Assembly: GCA_964370115.1 (NCBI GenBank)
Contig: CAYJIA010000001.1
Span: 21,978 to 85,977, forward strand
From: SIG603 sp964370115
GTDB taxonomy: Bacteria; Bacillota; Clostridia; Oscillospirales; Acutalibacteraceae
DNA: 64,000 nucleotides
Direction: 5' to 3'
The translations under genes were made by a program, and so were the position numbers. A model generated the notes under the pieces. That model saw only the letters and a program-made list of their open reading frames with translations, searched no databases and was not told where the DNA came from. Shown here piece by piece: positions 49,638 to 59,577 of the stretch (position 1 is its first letter; the number at the start of each line of letters is the position of its first letter).

Positions 49638-52244
49638 TCAATATCTTATCATTTTGTAAATCTGAATTAACACTGTTGGTATCACTGCAAGTCCTACTAT
49701 TTGTAGTGCCTGCATCATGCTTATTGACGATACCATAAATAATCCGCCAAGTGCTGGAACAAAAAGTACCACGGCTAAAAGTAACACTCCGCCTAAAAAC
49801 GCAAGTAGTGAGTATGAATTTGTCATAAGGCCTAGTTTAAATATAGACTCTTTCCCCCTACAGTTAAAACCATGGAACAGTCTTGCAAGCGTTAAAGTAG
49901 CAAATGCCATAGTCGATGCCATTGCTGCGTCTACCTGTAGTCCCATATAAAAAGCTATCATTGTAACGATTGCTATAATCGCGCCCTGTACTCCCACACT
50001 AGAAATTAAATCTTTGTTTAGTATAGGTTCTTTTGGGTCACGTGGTTTTTGATTTAGTATGCCTTTTCTCACGGGTTCAACACCTATGGCGATTGCTGGA
50101 AGTGAATCTGTTAGCAAATTGATAAACAGCAAATGCACGGGCATAAACGGCACAGGTAGCGCCATTATTGATGCATATAGCACGCAGATTATACCAGCTG
50201 TGTTGCCTGAAAGTAAAAATCTTATTGCATTTTTGATATTCTCATATACATTTCGTCCGTTTATAACAGCACCTACTATAGTAGCAAAATTGTCGTCTGC
50301 CAAAATCATAGCCGCCGCATCTTTACTTACTTCTGTACCAGTAATTCCCATGGCTACGCCTATATCGGCAGCTTTTAGCGCAGGCGCGTCGTTTACACCA
50401 TCTCCTGTCATAGAAACTATGTTGCCTCGCCTTTGCCAGGCTTTTACTATTCTAATCTTGTGTTCAGGTGAAACCCTTGCATATACCGAAACATGTGAAA
50501 GAATTTTATCAAGCTCGTCCTCGCTCATCTTTTCAAGTTCGTTTCCATCGACCGCCATGTCACCTTCTAAGAAAATACCTATCTCTTTTGCTATTGCAGA
50601 CGCCGTAATCTTGTGATCACCAGTAATCATTATTGTTCTAATTCCACCAATTTTCGCGTCTGCTACCGCCTTAATCGACTCCTCTCTTGGTGGGTCTATC
50701 ATGGCTACAAGTCCTACAAGTGTATATTCACTTTCATCATCAAGTGAAATTTCAGTTTGTGTGCCGAGCTCTTTTTTAGCAAAAGCTAGCACCCTTAATC
50801 CGTTTGACGATAAATCTTCATTTACTTTTTCAATCTCTTCTTTAAGCTCTTTTGTCATTGGCACTGTGCCGTCTTTAGTCATTATTTTGACAGCACGGTC
50901 AAGCAGTACATCTATGGCACCTTTTGTGAATAAAGTCGCCACACCCTCTACATCGTGCACGGTGCTCATAAGTTTTCTGTCCGAGTCAAATGCAAGTTCA
51001 GAAAGTCTGGGATGTTGTACCCTATACTGTGTTTCATCTATCGAAAGCTCGTCGCCAAGCTCTACAAGCGCTATTTCTGTCGGGTCGCCTATTGATGTAT
51101 TGTTTTTTTCATCAGTTGTGGCATCACTTACTAAAAGTCCCATTTTCAAAAGCAATAATTGCGCTTCATCTGCTAAGTCAAGTTCACTTGGAGCAACAAT
51201 TTTGCCAGCCGCATAGATTTTTTTTACTTTCATTTTGTTTTGAGTAAGAGTTCCTGTTTTATCAGAACATATTATTGACACAGCGCCTAGGCTTTCAACT
51301 GCTTTTAACTCTTTCATAATTGCATTTTGCTTTGCCATTCTCTGCGTACCTACGGCAAGAACTATTGTAACAATAGAAGAAAGTGCCTCTGGAATGGCCG
51401 CAACGGCAAGTGCAACCGCAAACATCATTGAGTCAAGCGGTGTCATTCCTGTCCTAAATACCGATAATAAAAACACAAGCGCACAAATAGCAATTACGAG
51501 TATCGCAAGTTTCGCACTAAAGCTATCAAGACTTTGTTGTAAAGGTGTTTTTCGTTGTCCAGTTTGGTTCATGAGTGCTGCTATTTTACCAAGTTGGGTA
51601 TTCATACCCGTCTCACATACAAGCATTGTAGCTCTACCATAAGTTACAAGCGAACCCGAGAAAACCATATTCTTTCTGTCGCCCAGCGCTACCTCGTCGC
51701 CCTCAATTATTTCTGATGTCTTATCGACACCCTCTGACTCTCCTGTAAGAGAGCTCTCGTTTACTTTTAACGAAAAATTTTCTATAATTCTACCGTCGGC
51801 TACCACCATGTCGCCAGCTTCAAGCTCCACTATGTCACCCGGCACAATGTCAAGCGACGATATTTCAAGTTTCACACCGTCGCGTATCACCTTAGCTGCG
51901 GGTGCCGACATCGCCTTTAAGCTAGCAAGTGACTTTTCGGCATTCAAGTACTGAACCGTGCCAAGTACTGCGTTTAAAAGTAAAACTGCAAAAATAACTA
52001 TGGTGCTCTCTACATGACCCGACAGCATCGATACCACTGCCGCCGCCACAAGTATAATTACAAGCAAATCTTTAAATTGCTCTAAAAATACCATAATGAC
52101 ACTTTTCTTTGCCCCCTCAGACAGCTTGTTTTGTCCAAACTCCTCAAGCCTTTTTTCGACTTCACCTTTGCTAAGACCCGAAGTCGTCGATTTCTTTTCT
52201 ATAAGTAGCTCTTCAGCGCTCTTATTGTAATAATTCACAGGCAT
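49638..52244 (-). CDS. P-type ATPase, calcium-transporting type
   Basis: 868-residue membrane pump with all P-type motifs: ESSLTGESEGVDK, the phosphorylated Asp328 in CSDKTGTLTQ, PEAL at 285-288 in the ion-binding helix, FTKGAIDVLL, MITGDHKITASAIA and TGDGVNDAPALKAADIGVAMG. The N-terminal cation ATPase domain and the C-terminal six-helix block (NLLTDSLPAIAIGVEP) mark it as a P2A calcium pump like bacterial LMCA1/PacL. PEAL rather than PEGL is seen in that group. GGAGG precedes the ATG. Monocistronic. Confidence 0.92.
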   Translation of the reverse strand: MPVNYYNKSAEELLIEKKSTTSGLSKGEVEKRLEEFGQNKLSEGAKKSVIMVFLEQFKDLLVIILVAAAVVSMLSGHVESTIVIFAVLLLNAVLGTVQYLNAEKSLASLKAMSAPAAKVIRDGVKLEISSLDIVPGDIVELEAGDMVVADGRIIENFSLKVNESSLTGESEGVDKTSEIIEGDEVALGDRKNMVFSGSLVTYGRATMLVCETGMNTQLGKIAALMNQTGQRKTPLQQSLDSFSAKLAILVIAICALVFLLSVFRTGMTPLDSMMFAVALAVAAIPEALSSIVTIVLAVGTQRMAKQNAIMKELKAVESLGAVSIICSDKTGTLTQNKMKVKKIYAAGKIVAPSELDLADEAQLLLLKMGLLVSDATTDEKNNTSIGDPTEIALVELGDELSIDETQYRVQHPRLSELAFDSDRKLMSTVHDVEGVATLFTKGAIDVLLDRAVKIMTKDGTVPMTKELKEEIEKVNEDLSSNGLRVLAFAKKELGTQTEISLDDESEYTLVGLVAMIDPPREESIKAVADAKIGGIRTIMITGDHKITASAIAKEIGIFLEGDMAVDGNELEKMSEDELDKILSHVSVYARVSPEHKIRIVKAWQRRGNIVSMTGDGVNDAPALKAADIGVAMGITGTEVSKDAAAMILADDNFATIVGAVINGRNVYENIKNAIRFLLSGNTAGIICVLYASIMALPVPFMPVHLLFINLLTDSLPAIAIGVEPVRKGILNQKPRDPKEPILNKDLISSVGVQGAIIAIVTMIAFYMGLQVDAAMASTMAFATLTLARLFHGFNCRGKESIFKLGLMTNSYSLLAFLGGVLLLAVVLFVPALGGLFMVSSISMMQALQIVGLAVIPTVLIQIYKMIRY

Positions 52245-52485
52245 TATACTTCCTCCGATAATTTAATTTATTGATTTATTATACTATACTTAAATGAATA
52301 AAACAATATTTGATTTTTTCAATCCAGAAAGCTAAAACTTGCTTAAAATTTTCTAATTAATTTATTTAAATTTTTTTAAAAAAACTCTTTTATATTGTTG
52401 ACTTTTGTAATATAATGAATAAGAAGAGAGATTTATATCATTATAATCTCCTATTTTTACCATATCTGAAAGGATTTGATTAGGT

Positions 52486-54189
52486 ATGAAAAATTTAAAA
52501 ATCAGTTATAAGTTCACTTTATGTTTAGGTTTATCACTTTTGGTACTAATTTCGGTTGGTATCACCTCTGTATTTAGTATACAGCGCCTCGACTCTCAAT
52601 TCGAAGATTTTCATGATGATGCATATGTTTTATCACGAAACATATTGACTGCACGCATGGAGTTTGATGAAGTCGGAAAAGTTTTAGCAAATATTATCAC
52701 CACAGGTACGGGTGAAGAGATATTGAATGCACACGACAGTGCCACTGCACTATACGATAGTAGCACAGCGTACTTTGCATCCCTTAGCACCAGAGAAAAT
52801 TCATCGCAAGAATTTTTAGACATAGTTGCCAATATAAATAACGAGATACTATTAAATTCACAGTCAAGAGATCTCATTGTACAATACGCTCAAAGCGGCG
52901 ACACAAAAATGGCGTCTGACACATTTTTTGGTGAATACTTCTCTTCTTTTTCCACTACAATTGTACATATGCAGTCTTTGATTGACTATGTTGATGTTTA
53001 TGCCGAAGAAGCTTACAACGAGGTTATTCGTTATGAAAGCATGATAACATTAGTACTCATTATTTTATCCGCATCAGCAGTTATTCTAACCATTGTCTTA
53101 GGAATTATTTTAGTTAGGTCTTTTGAAACGCCTATAAAAAAATTACAAAAATCGCTAGCAGCCATATCTCAAGGTAATCTAAAAGAGGCAAGTATTGACT
53201 ATAAATCAAAAGATGAATTTGGCGAACTTGCGAACAACATATCAACTACTGTAGATATTGTGGGTCGTATTACAGCCGATTTAACCCAAGGTTTCACAAG
53301 CCTTGCCGAAGGTAATTTTGATTGTAATGACCCCGACTCCGAAGTATATGTTGGAGATTTTGAGATAATTTTGCACAAAATTAATGAATTCTTAATCAAA
53401 ATGAGCTACACTATAAATCAAGTTACAACGGCATCAAACCAAGTTATGATAGGCTCTGAGCAAGTATCAGCAGGTGCACAAGTACTGACAACGGGCACAA
53501 TTAACCAAGCCGAGAGCGTACAAGAACTTGCAGATATTATAGCCACTTTCTCCTCACAAGTAAACGACATTAATCATCACTCTAAAAATGCAGCAAGCGT
53601 CGCGCTTGACACAAAACAAAATATCAATGCAAGCAATGATAAAATGAAACAACTTATTATCTCTATGAACGAAATCGAGTCAAACTCAAAAGAGATTAGC
53701 AAAATTAGTAAAACCATAGAGGACATAGCTTTCCAAACAAATATACTAGCCCTAAACGCAGCCGTTGAAGCAGCAAGGGCTGGCGAAGCTGGAAAAGGCT
53801 TTGCTGTTGTAGCCGACGAAGTCAGAAGCCTTGCCGCAAAATCGGCAGAAGCCGCACAAAGCACTACTTCGCTTATAGACACTTCTATTAGTTCTATCAA
53901 TAGAGGCGTATCCTTGTCTCAAGTAGTCGCCTCTGAAATTATAGGTGTTGTTGGAATTGCGGACGAAGTTAACAACAGTGTTCAAAGTATACTTGAACTT
54001 ACCGATACTCAACTTGAATCCATCGCGATTGTATCAGACGAACTTGAAACTATTTCGAGTGTTGTCCATACAAACTCCGCAACAAGTGAAGAGAGCACTG
54101 CCGCTAGTGAAGAACTAGCCTCACAAGCAAGCATACTAAACTCACTTACAGCATCGTTTAATACAATTAAAAATAGTGAAACACTTTAA
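52486..54189 (+). CDS. Methyl-accepting chemotaxis protein (4HB-type sensor)
   Basis: 567 residues: TM1 at about 10-31, an extracellular region of about 150 residues rich in helix (four-helix-bundle type), TM2 at about 186-210, HAMP (KLQKSLAAISQGNLKEASID), then the signalling hairpin with its tip at about 411-446, EDIAFQTNILALNAAVEAAR, and FAVVADEVRSLAAKSAEAA. It should relay an extracellular signal to CheA/CheW; no chemotaxis kinase gene is in the window. The 241-base region upstream is AT-rich with a GAGATT/AATCTC hairpin. Confidence 0.9.
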   Translation: MKNLKISYKFTLCLGLSLLVLISVGITSVFSIQRLDSQFEDFHDDAYVLSRNILTARMEFDEVGKVLANIITTGTGEEILNAHDSATALYDSSTAYFASLSTRENSSQEFLDIVANINNEILLNSQSRDLIVQYAQSGDTKMASDTFFGEYFSSFSTTIVHMQSLIDYVDVYAEEAYNEVIRYESMITLVLIILSASAVILTIVLGIILVRSFETPIKKLQKSLAAISQGNLKEASIDYKSKDEFGELANNISTTVDIVGRITADLTQGFTSLAEGNFDCNDPDSEVYVGDFEIILHKINEFLIKMSYTINQVTTASNQVMIGSEQVSAGAQVLTTGTINQAESVQELADIIATFSSQVNDINHHSKNAASVALDTKQNINASNDKMKQLIISMNEIESNSKEISKISKTIEDIAFQTNILALNAAVEAARAGEAGKGFAVVADEVRSLAAKSAEAAQSTTSLIDTSISSINRGVSLSQVVASEIIGVVGIADEVNNSVQSILELTDTQLESIAIVSDELETISSVVHTNSATSEESTAASEELASQASILNSLTASFNTIKNSETL

Positions 54190-54194
54190 ATTTA

Positions 54195-54229
54195 GAAAAT
54201 CTCAGCCAAACTGGCTGAGATTTTCAATT
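54195..54229 (+). terminator. Terminator after the first chemoreceptor gene
   Basis: GAAAATCTCAGCC, loop AAAC, GGCTGAGATTTTC with following T-rich bases, 5 bases past the stop codon region. Confidence 0.92.
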
Positions 54230-54240
54230 TTAAAAAAATG

Positions 54241-54269
54241 TTGATTTTTTGTGAACAATGTGTTAAAAT
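54241..54269 (+). promoter_or_regulatory. Promoter of the uracil/xanthine permease gene
   Basis: TTGATT (54241-54246), 17-base spacer, TAAAAT (54264-54269). The spacer and flanks resemble the promoter of the second chemoreceptor (61573-61601). Confidence 0.72.
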
Positions 54270-54343
54270 GTATAAAATTTATATTTTGAAAGGTGGGTTT
54301 TACGGCTGTGCTTTGCTTTTTTTTGCATTGCATGGTTATATTT

Positions 54344-55699
54344 ATGAGTAAAAAACAAAAAGAAAACCACGACGTAATTTACGATGCGCGTAAACTTGGA
54401 CGTCCAAAAATGTTCGTACTGGGCATACAACATATGTTTGCAATGTTTGGTGCAACTGTACTTGTTCCTGCTATTACAGGACTATCTGTAAGTGCTACAC
54501 TGCTTTTTGCAGGTATTGGTACTCTACTATTCCATTTCATAACAAAAATGAAAGTTCCTGCATTTTTAGGAAGTTCGTTTGCTTTCCTTGGAGCTTACGG
54601 TCTAGTGACTTCTGCAGGACAAGAAATTCCACTTACATATTCAAGCTTCGGTGTTGCCGTTGCAGGACTTATGTATTTTTTAATGTCTGCACTTGTAAAA
54701 ACCTTTGGTGCACAAAAAGTAATGCGTTACTTCCCACCAATTGTTACAGGTCCTATCATTATAGCAATAGGCCTTACCCTATCACCTACAGCAATTAACA
54801 GTGCTTCTGTTAACTGGCCAGTTGCACTTGTGGCACTTATAGTTGTAATCGGATTTAATATTTGGGGTAAAGGAATGCTTAAGATTATACCTATTTTGTT
54901 AGGTGTTGTGGCAAGCTATGTTGTATCGATGATTTTCGACCCAGCCACAAGAGATGTTTTAGCCCAAAACTGGAACAATGCCGCGTGGATTGGTCTACCA
55001 TTTACATTTGAACAAACTTCTTTCTCAATCTTTGGAGACAACTTTGATGCTTCGCTTCTGATTTCTGCAATAATCACAATTTTACCTATCACTATTGCAA
55101 CTATGATGGAGCATATCGGTGATGTCTGTGCGATTAGCTCAACTACAGGAAAAAATTATCTTGAAGACCCAGGCCTACACAGAACAATGCTTGGTGACGG
55201 TGTTGCAACTACTCTAGCTGCACTTTTCGGTGCTCCTGCAAACACAACTTACGGTGAAAATACAGGCGTTTTAGCACTTTCAAAAGTTTATGACCCAAAA
55301 GTTATAAGACTTGCAGCCATATTTAGCGCAGTACTTGCTTTCTCACCAAAATTTGCAGCACTTATCGTTTCTCTTCCAACTGCTACTATAGGCGGTGTAA
55401 GCCTTATTCTGTATGGTATGATAGCATCGGTTGGTGTTAGAAATATAGTTGAAAATCAAGTTGACTTCACAAAAAGCCGTAATATTATTATAGCTGCTAT
55501 TATACTAGTCCTTGCTATCGGAATTCGCTTTAGCACAGCCGGCGCAATTATCTTTGATATCGGAACTATCACAATCAGCCTTTCAGGTCTTGCTGTTGCA
55601 TCCGTTATAGGAATCATACTAAATGCTGCACTGCCTGGAAATGACTATAAATTCGGCGAACATATAGAAGGTGACACTGCTGTAAACTTTGAGGTTTAA
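54344..55699 (+). CDS. Uracil/xanthine permease, NCS2 family
   Basis: 451 residues from ATG 54344, about 12-14 membrane segments. Family motifs: LGIQHMFAMFGATVLVPAITG, PAFLGSSFAFLGAYG, QKVMRYFPPIVTGPIIIAIG, MMEHIGDVCAISSTTGKNY and GDGVATTLAALFGAPANTTYGENTG. By these it is of the UraA type. An open frame continues upstream to GTG at 54308 and 54293, where a Shine-Dalgarno-like AAAGGTGG is found, but the family start MxxxYDARxLG supports the ATG at 54344, which lacks a clear ribosome site; see findings. Named function: probable uracil:H+ symporter. Confidence 0.9.
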   Translation: MSKKQKENHDVIYDARKLGRPKMFVLGIQHMFAMFGATVLVPAITGLSVSATLLFAGIGTLLFHFITKMKVPAFLGSSFAFLGAYGLVTSAGQEIPLTYSSFGVAVAGLMYFLMSALVKTFGAQKVMRYFPPIVTGPIIIAIGLTLSPTAINSASVNWPVALVALIVVIGFNIWGKGMLKIIPILLGVVASYVVSMIFDPATRDVLAQNWNNAAWIGLPFTFEQTSFSIFGDNFDASLLISAIITILPITIATMMEHIGDVCAISSTTGKNYLEDPGLHRTMLGDGVATTLAALFGAPANTTYGENTGVLALSKVYDPKVIRLAAIFSAVLAFSPKFAALIVSLPTATIGGVSLILYGMIASVGVRNIVENQVDFTKSRNIIIAAIILVLAIGIRFSTAGAIIFDIGTITISLSGLAVASVIGIILNAALPGNDYKFGEHIEGDTAVNFEV

Positions 55700-55786
55700 G
55701 TAGTTAAAAAAGTATTACAAAACAATTTATATAAAGTAATGATTAAATTTTTGTTAAATACTTTTAAAAAAATTTTACAAATTCAC

Positions 55787-55815
55787 TTGCTTTTTTCTAA
55801 AATGCTTGCTATAAT
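55787..55815 (+). promoter_or_regulatory. Promoter of the sugar ABC operon
   Basis: TTGCTT (55787-55792), 17-base spacer, TATAAT (55810-55815), followed by the lipoprotein gene at 55869. Confidence 0.82.
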
Positions 55816-55868
55816 ACCCCCGAAAGAGTCACTTACATAACTTAAGAGTGACAGAAGGAGAATTTACT

Positions 55869-56882
55869 ATGAAAAGAATTTTATCAATCATGCTTGCTGC
55901 TATGATGGTTGTTTTCAGCTTTGCATCTTGCGGTAGCACAGACAGCGGAAGCTCAACATCAGAGGCATCAACATCAGAATCAGAGTCAACTTCAGAATCT
56001 GAATCAGAATCTGAGTCAGAAGAAGCTACAGACATGAAAATCGGAATCCTTGCTCCTGCGGTAACTCACGGTTGGGTTGCAGCTGTTGCATACCACGCTG
56101 AGGCTAGATGCCAAGAGCTAGGTCTTGACTATCAAGTTGCTACAAGTAGCAATGCTGAAGAAATGACTGCACAACTAGACGACCTTAAAACATGGGGTGC
56201 AAACGCTATCGTTGCTTTCCCACAATGGGAAGGTATGGAAGTGCCAATCCAACAAGCTATTGACGAAGGTATCACTGTTGTTAACTTTGACATAGCTATC
56301 GATGCTGAAGGCGTTTACAGAGTTTCTGGCGACAACGAAGACATGGGTATCCAAGGCGCTAACTACATCGTAGAGAAAATCGGCACAGAAGGCACAGTTG
56401 TTGTACTAAACGTACCATCAGCAGGTTCAGTTTCTGAGCTTCGTGAAAAAGGTTTCGTAGAGACAATGGCTGACATCGCTCCTGACATGAACATCATCAC
56501 TTATGCTTCTGCATTTACTCGTGAAGATGGTCTAGCAGACTTTGCTGACATTCTAACTGCTAACCCAGAAATCGACGCTGTTTACTCAATGGATGACGAA
56601 ACATCAGTTGGTGTTTTACAAGCTATCAGCGAAGCTGGCAGAACTGACATTAAAGTTGTAACAGGCGGCGGCGGAATGCAAGAGTATTTCAACATGATGC
56701 CTGAAAACGAAGAAATTTGGATTCAATCAGCTCTATACAGCCCAGCAATGGTTAAAGATGCTGTTGATATGGCAGTTTCTATATTAAATGGCGAAGAAGT
56801 TGAAGAAGTTAAAATTATCCCAACAACTATAGTTGACAGAGATAATTATCAAGATTTCCTTGACGAAAACTCACCATACTAA
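55869..56882 (+). CDS. Sugar ABC transporter substrate-binding lipoprotein (RbsB type)
   Basis: 337 residues. A signal peptide ends in lipobox FASC with Cys21, followed by a low-complexity Ser/Glu linker (residues about 22-55). The mature domain is a periplasmic-binding type 1 protein (MKIGILAPAVTHGWVAAVAY, AIVAFPQWEGMEVPIQQAID, AVYSMDDETSVGVLQAI). ATG at 55869 with AAGGAG; the earlier GTG 55848 is not preferred. Together with the next two genes it forms a ribose-type importer. The bound sugar cannot be read from the sequence. Confidence 0.92.
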   Translation: MKRILSIMLAAMMVVFSFASCGSTDSGSSTSEASTSESESTSESESESESEEATDMKIGILAPAVTHGWVAAVAYHAEARCQELGLDYQVATSSNAEEMTAQLDDLKTWGANAIVAFPQWEGMEVPIQQAIDEGITVVNFDIAIDAEGVYRVSGDNEDMGIQGANYIVEKIGTEGTVVVLNVPSAGSVSELREKGFVETMADIAPDMNIITYASAFTREDGLADFADILTANPEIDAVYSMDDETSVGVLQAISEAGRTDIKVVTGGGGMQEYFNMMPENEEIWIQSALYSPAMVKDAVDMAVSILNGEEVEEVKIIPTTIVDRDNYQDFLDENSPY

Positions 56883-56953
56883 TATAATATAAACAGAGTA
56901 TTTGGGCTATGGCGATATTCGTCATAGCTCATTTTTTTAAAAGGAGGAGTTAT

Positions 56954-58459
56954 ATGGAGCTTAAAATGCAAGGGATTACAAAGTCCTTTGGCGCCAATAA
57001 TGTATTAAAATCAGTAGATTTTTCTCTTAAAGAAGGCGATATCTGCGCTCTTTTAGGCGAGAACGGTGCCGGCAAATCTACGCTTATGAACATTTTAGGC
57101 GGTGTAATAAATTTAGACAGCGGTGATATTTTATTAGACGATGAAAAAATGCACTTTACAAAGCCTATAGATTCACTAAATAAAGGCATAGCTTTTATTC
57201 ATCAGGAACTTAACTTAATTAACGACCTTGCGATTTACGAAAACATGTATATTGGAAGAGAAATAAAAAAAGGGAAGTTTCTAGATGCAAAAACTATGAT
57301 AGAAAACACTGCAGAAATTTTCAAAACACTAGACATTGATTTAGATCCAAAGACCTTGGTGGGTGAGCTCGACGCCTCGTATAAGCAGATTGTCGAGATT
57401 TCAAGAGCGCTGATTATGAACGCCTCTATAATCATCATGGACGAGCCCACGACTTCTCTTACTGAGCCAGAAATCCAGCGCGTATTTACTATGATGAGAA
57501 ACCTTAGAGAACGTGGCGTGTCTATTATATTTATTTCTCATAAACTTAGAGAAGTAATGGAAGTTTGCACAAACTACACTGTTCTTCGTGACGGTACTAT
57601 GGTAGCAAGCGGAGACGTAGAAAGTACAAACCCACATGAGCTTGCTACATTCATGGTCGGACATGAAGTGCGAAACGAAAAGCTCTCACGGAACATAAAA
57701 CTGGGTGATGAAATTTTAAAATGTGTAAACTTATCTTGTGAGAACAAGTTTGAAAACATCAATTTTTCTTTGAAAAAAGGTGAAATTTTAGGTTTCACAG
57801 GTCTTTTAGGAGACGGTAGAAGCGAACTTTTCCAAACAGTATTTGGGTGCAACCCAAATTACACAGGTGATATTCTTGTCTCAAATCAAGTCGTCAAAAT
57901 GAAAAATCCTCCTACCGCATTGAAAAGTGGCATAGGATATGTTCCCCGAAACCGTAAAGAAAACGCTATTATAAAAGATATGAGCATACTAGAAAACGGA
58001 ACCATGGTAACGCTCAAAAAGTATGCTAAAAATCTTTTAATTAACACCAACCTACAAAGCGAAACTTTTAATAGCTATTCACAGGATCTATCTATTAAAA
58101 TGGGAAGTATTGACGATTTAATCACTAGCCTTTCTGGTGGAAATCAACAAAAGGTTGTACTTGCAAAATGGCTAGACTCAAATCCTAATGTAATTATCTT
58201 TGATAATCCCACACAAGGTGTTGATGTTGGCGCAAAAGAAGAAATTTATGATATAATCTTAAAGCTCTCTGAAAGTGGAGTTGGAATAATTATCCTTTCA
58301 AGTGAGGCATCTGAGATTATCAAAATCTGTGACAGAAGCTTTATTATGTTTCACGGAAAATTCAACGGCGAGCTTACAAGTGATGAAATGAGTGAGCAAA
58401 CTATTATGAGCTATGCAACCGGTAGCAAAATTTTTGGAGGCGAATATGGAACAAATTAA
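56954..58459 (+). CDS. Sugar ABC transporter ATP-binding protein (RbsA/MglA type)
   Basis: 501 residues, two fused nucleotide-binding domains. First: Walker A LLGENGAGKSTLMNILGG, Q-loop FIHQELNLI, MDEPTTSLTEPE; its signature is LDASYKQIVEISRAL, a degenerate LSGGQ. Second: LTGFTGLLGDGRSELFQ lacks the usual Walker A Lys, as in the family, the signature SLSGGNQQKVVLAKWL is intact, and the Walker B reads VIIFDNPTQGVDVG with Asn in place of the catalytic Glu. Such RbsA proteins are known to be asymmetric. ATG at 56954 after AAGGAGG; the earlier frame start at 56909 is not used. Confidence 0.93.
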   Translation: MELKMQGITKSFGANNVLKSVDFSLKEGDICALLGENGAGKSTLMNILGGVINLDSGDILLDDEKMHFTKPIDSLNKGIAFIHQELNLINDLAIYENMYIGREIKKGKFLDAKTMIENTAEIFKTLDIDLDPKTLVGELDASYKQIVEISRALIMNASIIIMDEPTTSLTEPEIQRVFTMMRNLRERGVSIIFISHKLREVMEVCTNYTVLRDGTMVASGDVESTNPHELATFMVGHEVRNEKLSRNIKLGDEILKCVNLSCENKFENINFSLKKGEILGFTGLLGDGRSELFQTVFGCNPNYTGDILVSNQVVKMKNPPTALKSGIGYVPRNRKENAIIKDMSILENGTMVTLKKYAKNLLINTNLQSETFNSYSQDLSIKMGSIDDLITSLSGGNQQKVVLAKWLDSNPNVIIFDNPTQGVDVGAKEEIYDIILKLSESGVGIIILSSEASEIIKICDRSFIMFHGKFNGELTSDEMSEQTIMSYATGSKIFGGEYGTN

Positions 58460-59465
58460 AAATCAAAATTGGTTTATTACAACTTGGAAAAAAAATCCTT
58501 TATTTAGCATAGGCATGGTTTTAGTTTTGCTTATTATTGCTCAAACTATAGCCTTAGGCTTTAATTTTGAAAGTTTTGGCGAATGGTTTTCGCTTTGGTA
58601 TAAAAACTGGCTAAACCTTGTTAGAAACAATGTTTCTGTCGGTATTATTGCCCTTGGCATGACCTTTGTCATTATATCTGGCGGTATTGACCTTGCCGTA
58701 GGCTCAACATTTGTATCAGTCGGTGCTGTAACCATGCTAATGGTAGACACAGGCGGTATATTTATGAATTTAGGTCTTCCCTATCCCCTTGTTTTTGCAA
58801 TGGCAATAGTCGCCTCTCTTCTTGTGGGCTCGGCTCTTGGCCTTTTAAACGGCGCATTTATCACTTGGGGTAAACTTCCACCATTTATAGCGACACTAGG
58901 TACTCTAAACATATTTAGGAGCGTCACTCAGTACTTTATGCAAGGCCCTTCTCCTAAGGTGGATACAGCATTTTTACAAATTGCAAACTTTAAAATTGCA
59001 GGCGAAACTATTTTGCCTATAATATACTTTGGAGTTGCAGCCTTTATTTTACATATTGTATCAAAGAAAACAGTCTTTGGCAGACATGTGTATGCAATTG
59101 GCTCAAACGAGAAAGCCGCTATACTTTCAGGTATAAATATTAAATCTGTAAAACTTAAAATTTACTCTTTAATAGGACTTTTATGCGCAGTATCTGCCGT
59201 TATTTCTGTGTCAAGAATAGGATCAATGGACTATGCTAGTGCAGGTAGTGGATATGAGCTTGACGCAATCGCAGCAGTTATAGTAGGCGGAACAAGCATG
59301 TCTGGTGGTAAAGGATCTATCGCAGGAACAGTGCTAGGTTTTTTAATCATAGTCGTTATGAACAACCTATTAAACCTAATAGGTGTTCCACCATTTCTTA
59401 GAGAAGCGTTTAAAGGCGCAATAATAATAGTTGCAGTTTTACTTCAAAAGAAAGAAACAGCATAA
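58446..59465 (+). CDS. Sugar ABC transporter permease (RbsC type)
   Basis: 339 residues with about nine hydrophobic segments. Family signature GGIDLAVGSTFVSVGAVTML and the EAA-like AVIVGGTSMSGGKGSIAGTVLG are visible, along with LPPFIATLGTLNIFR. ATG at 58446 follows GGAGG within the rbsA-type gene, giving a 14-base overlap and thus translational coupling. Last gene of the importer operon. Confidence 0.93.
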   Translation: MEQIKNQNWFITTWKKNPLFSIGMVLVLLIIAQTIALGFNFESFGEWFSLWYKNWLNLVRNNVSVGIIALGMTFVIISGGIDLAVGSTFVSVGAVTMLMVDTGGIFMNLGLPYPLVFAMAIVASLLVGSALGLLNGAFITWGKLPPFIATLGTLNIFRSVTQYFMQGPSPKVDTAFLQIANFKIAGETILPIIYFGVAAFILHIVSKKTVFGRHVYAIGSNEKAAILSGINIKSVKLKIYSLIGLLCAVSAVISVSRIGSMDYASAGSGYELDAIAAVIVGGTSMSGGKGSIAGTVLGFLIIVVMNNLLNLIGVPPFLREAFKGAIIIVAVLLQKKETA

Positions 59466-59505
59466 AAAAAAGCTCGGGAACGAAAGTCGTTTCCGAGCTT
59501 TTTTT
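59464..59505 (+). terminator. Terminator of the sugar ABC operon
   Basis: AAAAAAAGCTCGGGAACGA, loop AAG, TCGTTTCCGAGCTTTTTTT: a strong symmetric hairpin with T-run directly after the permease stop codon. Confidence 0.95.
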
Positions 59506-59577
59506 ATGAGTAATAGTTAATAGTGAATAAGTGTTGTTCACGCCTATGGCGAAAACTTTAAATTACTGGTAAATTTC

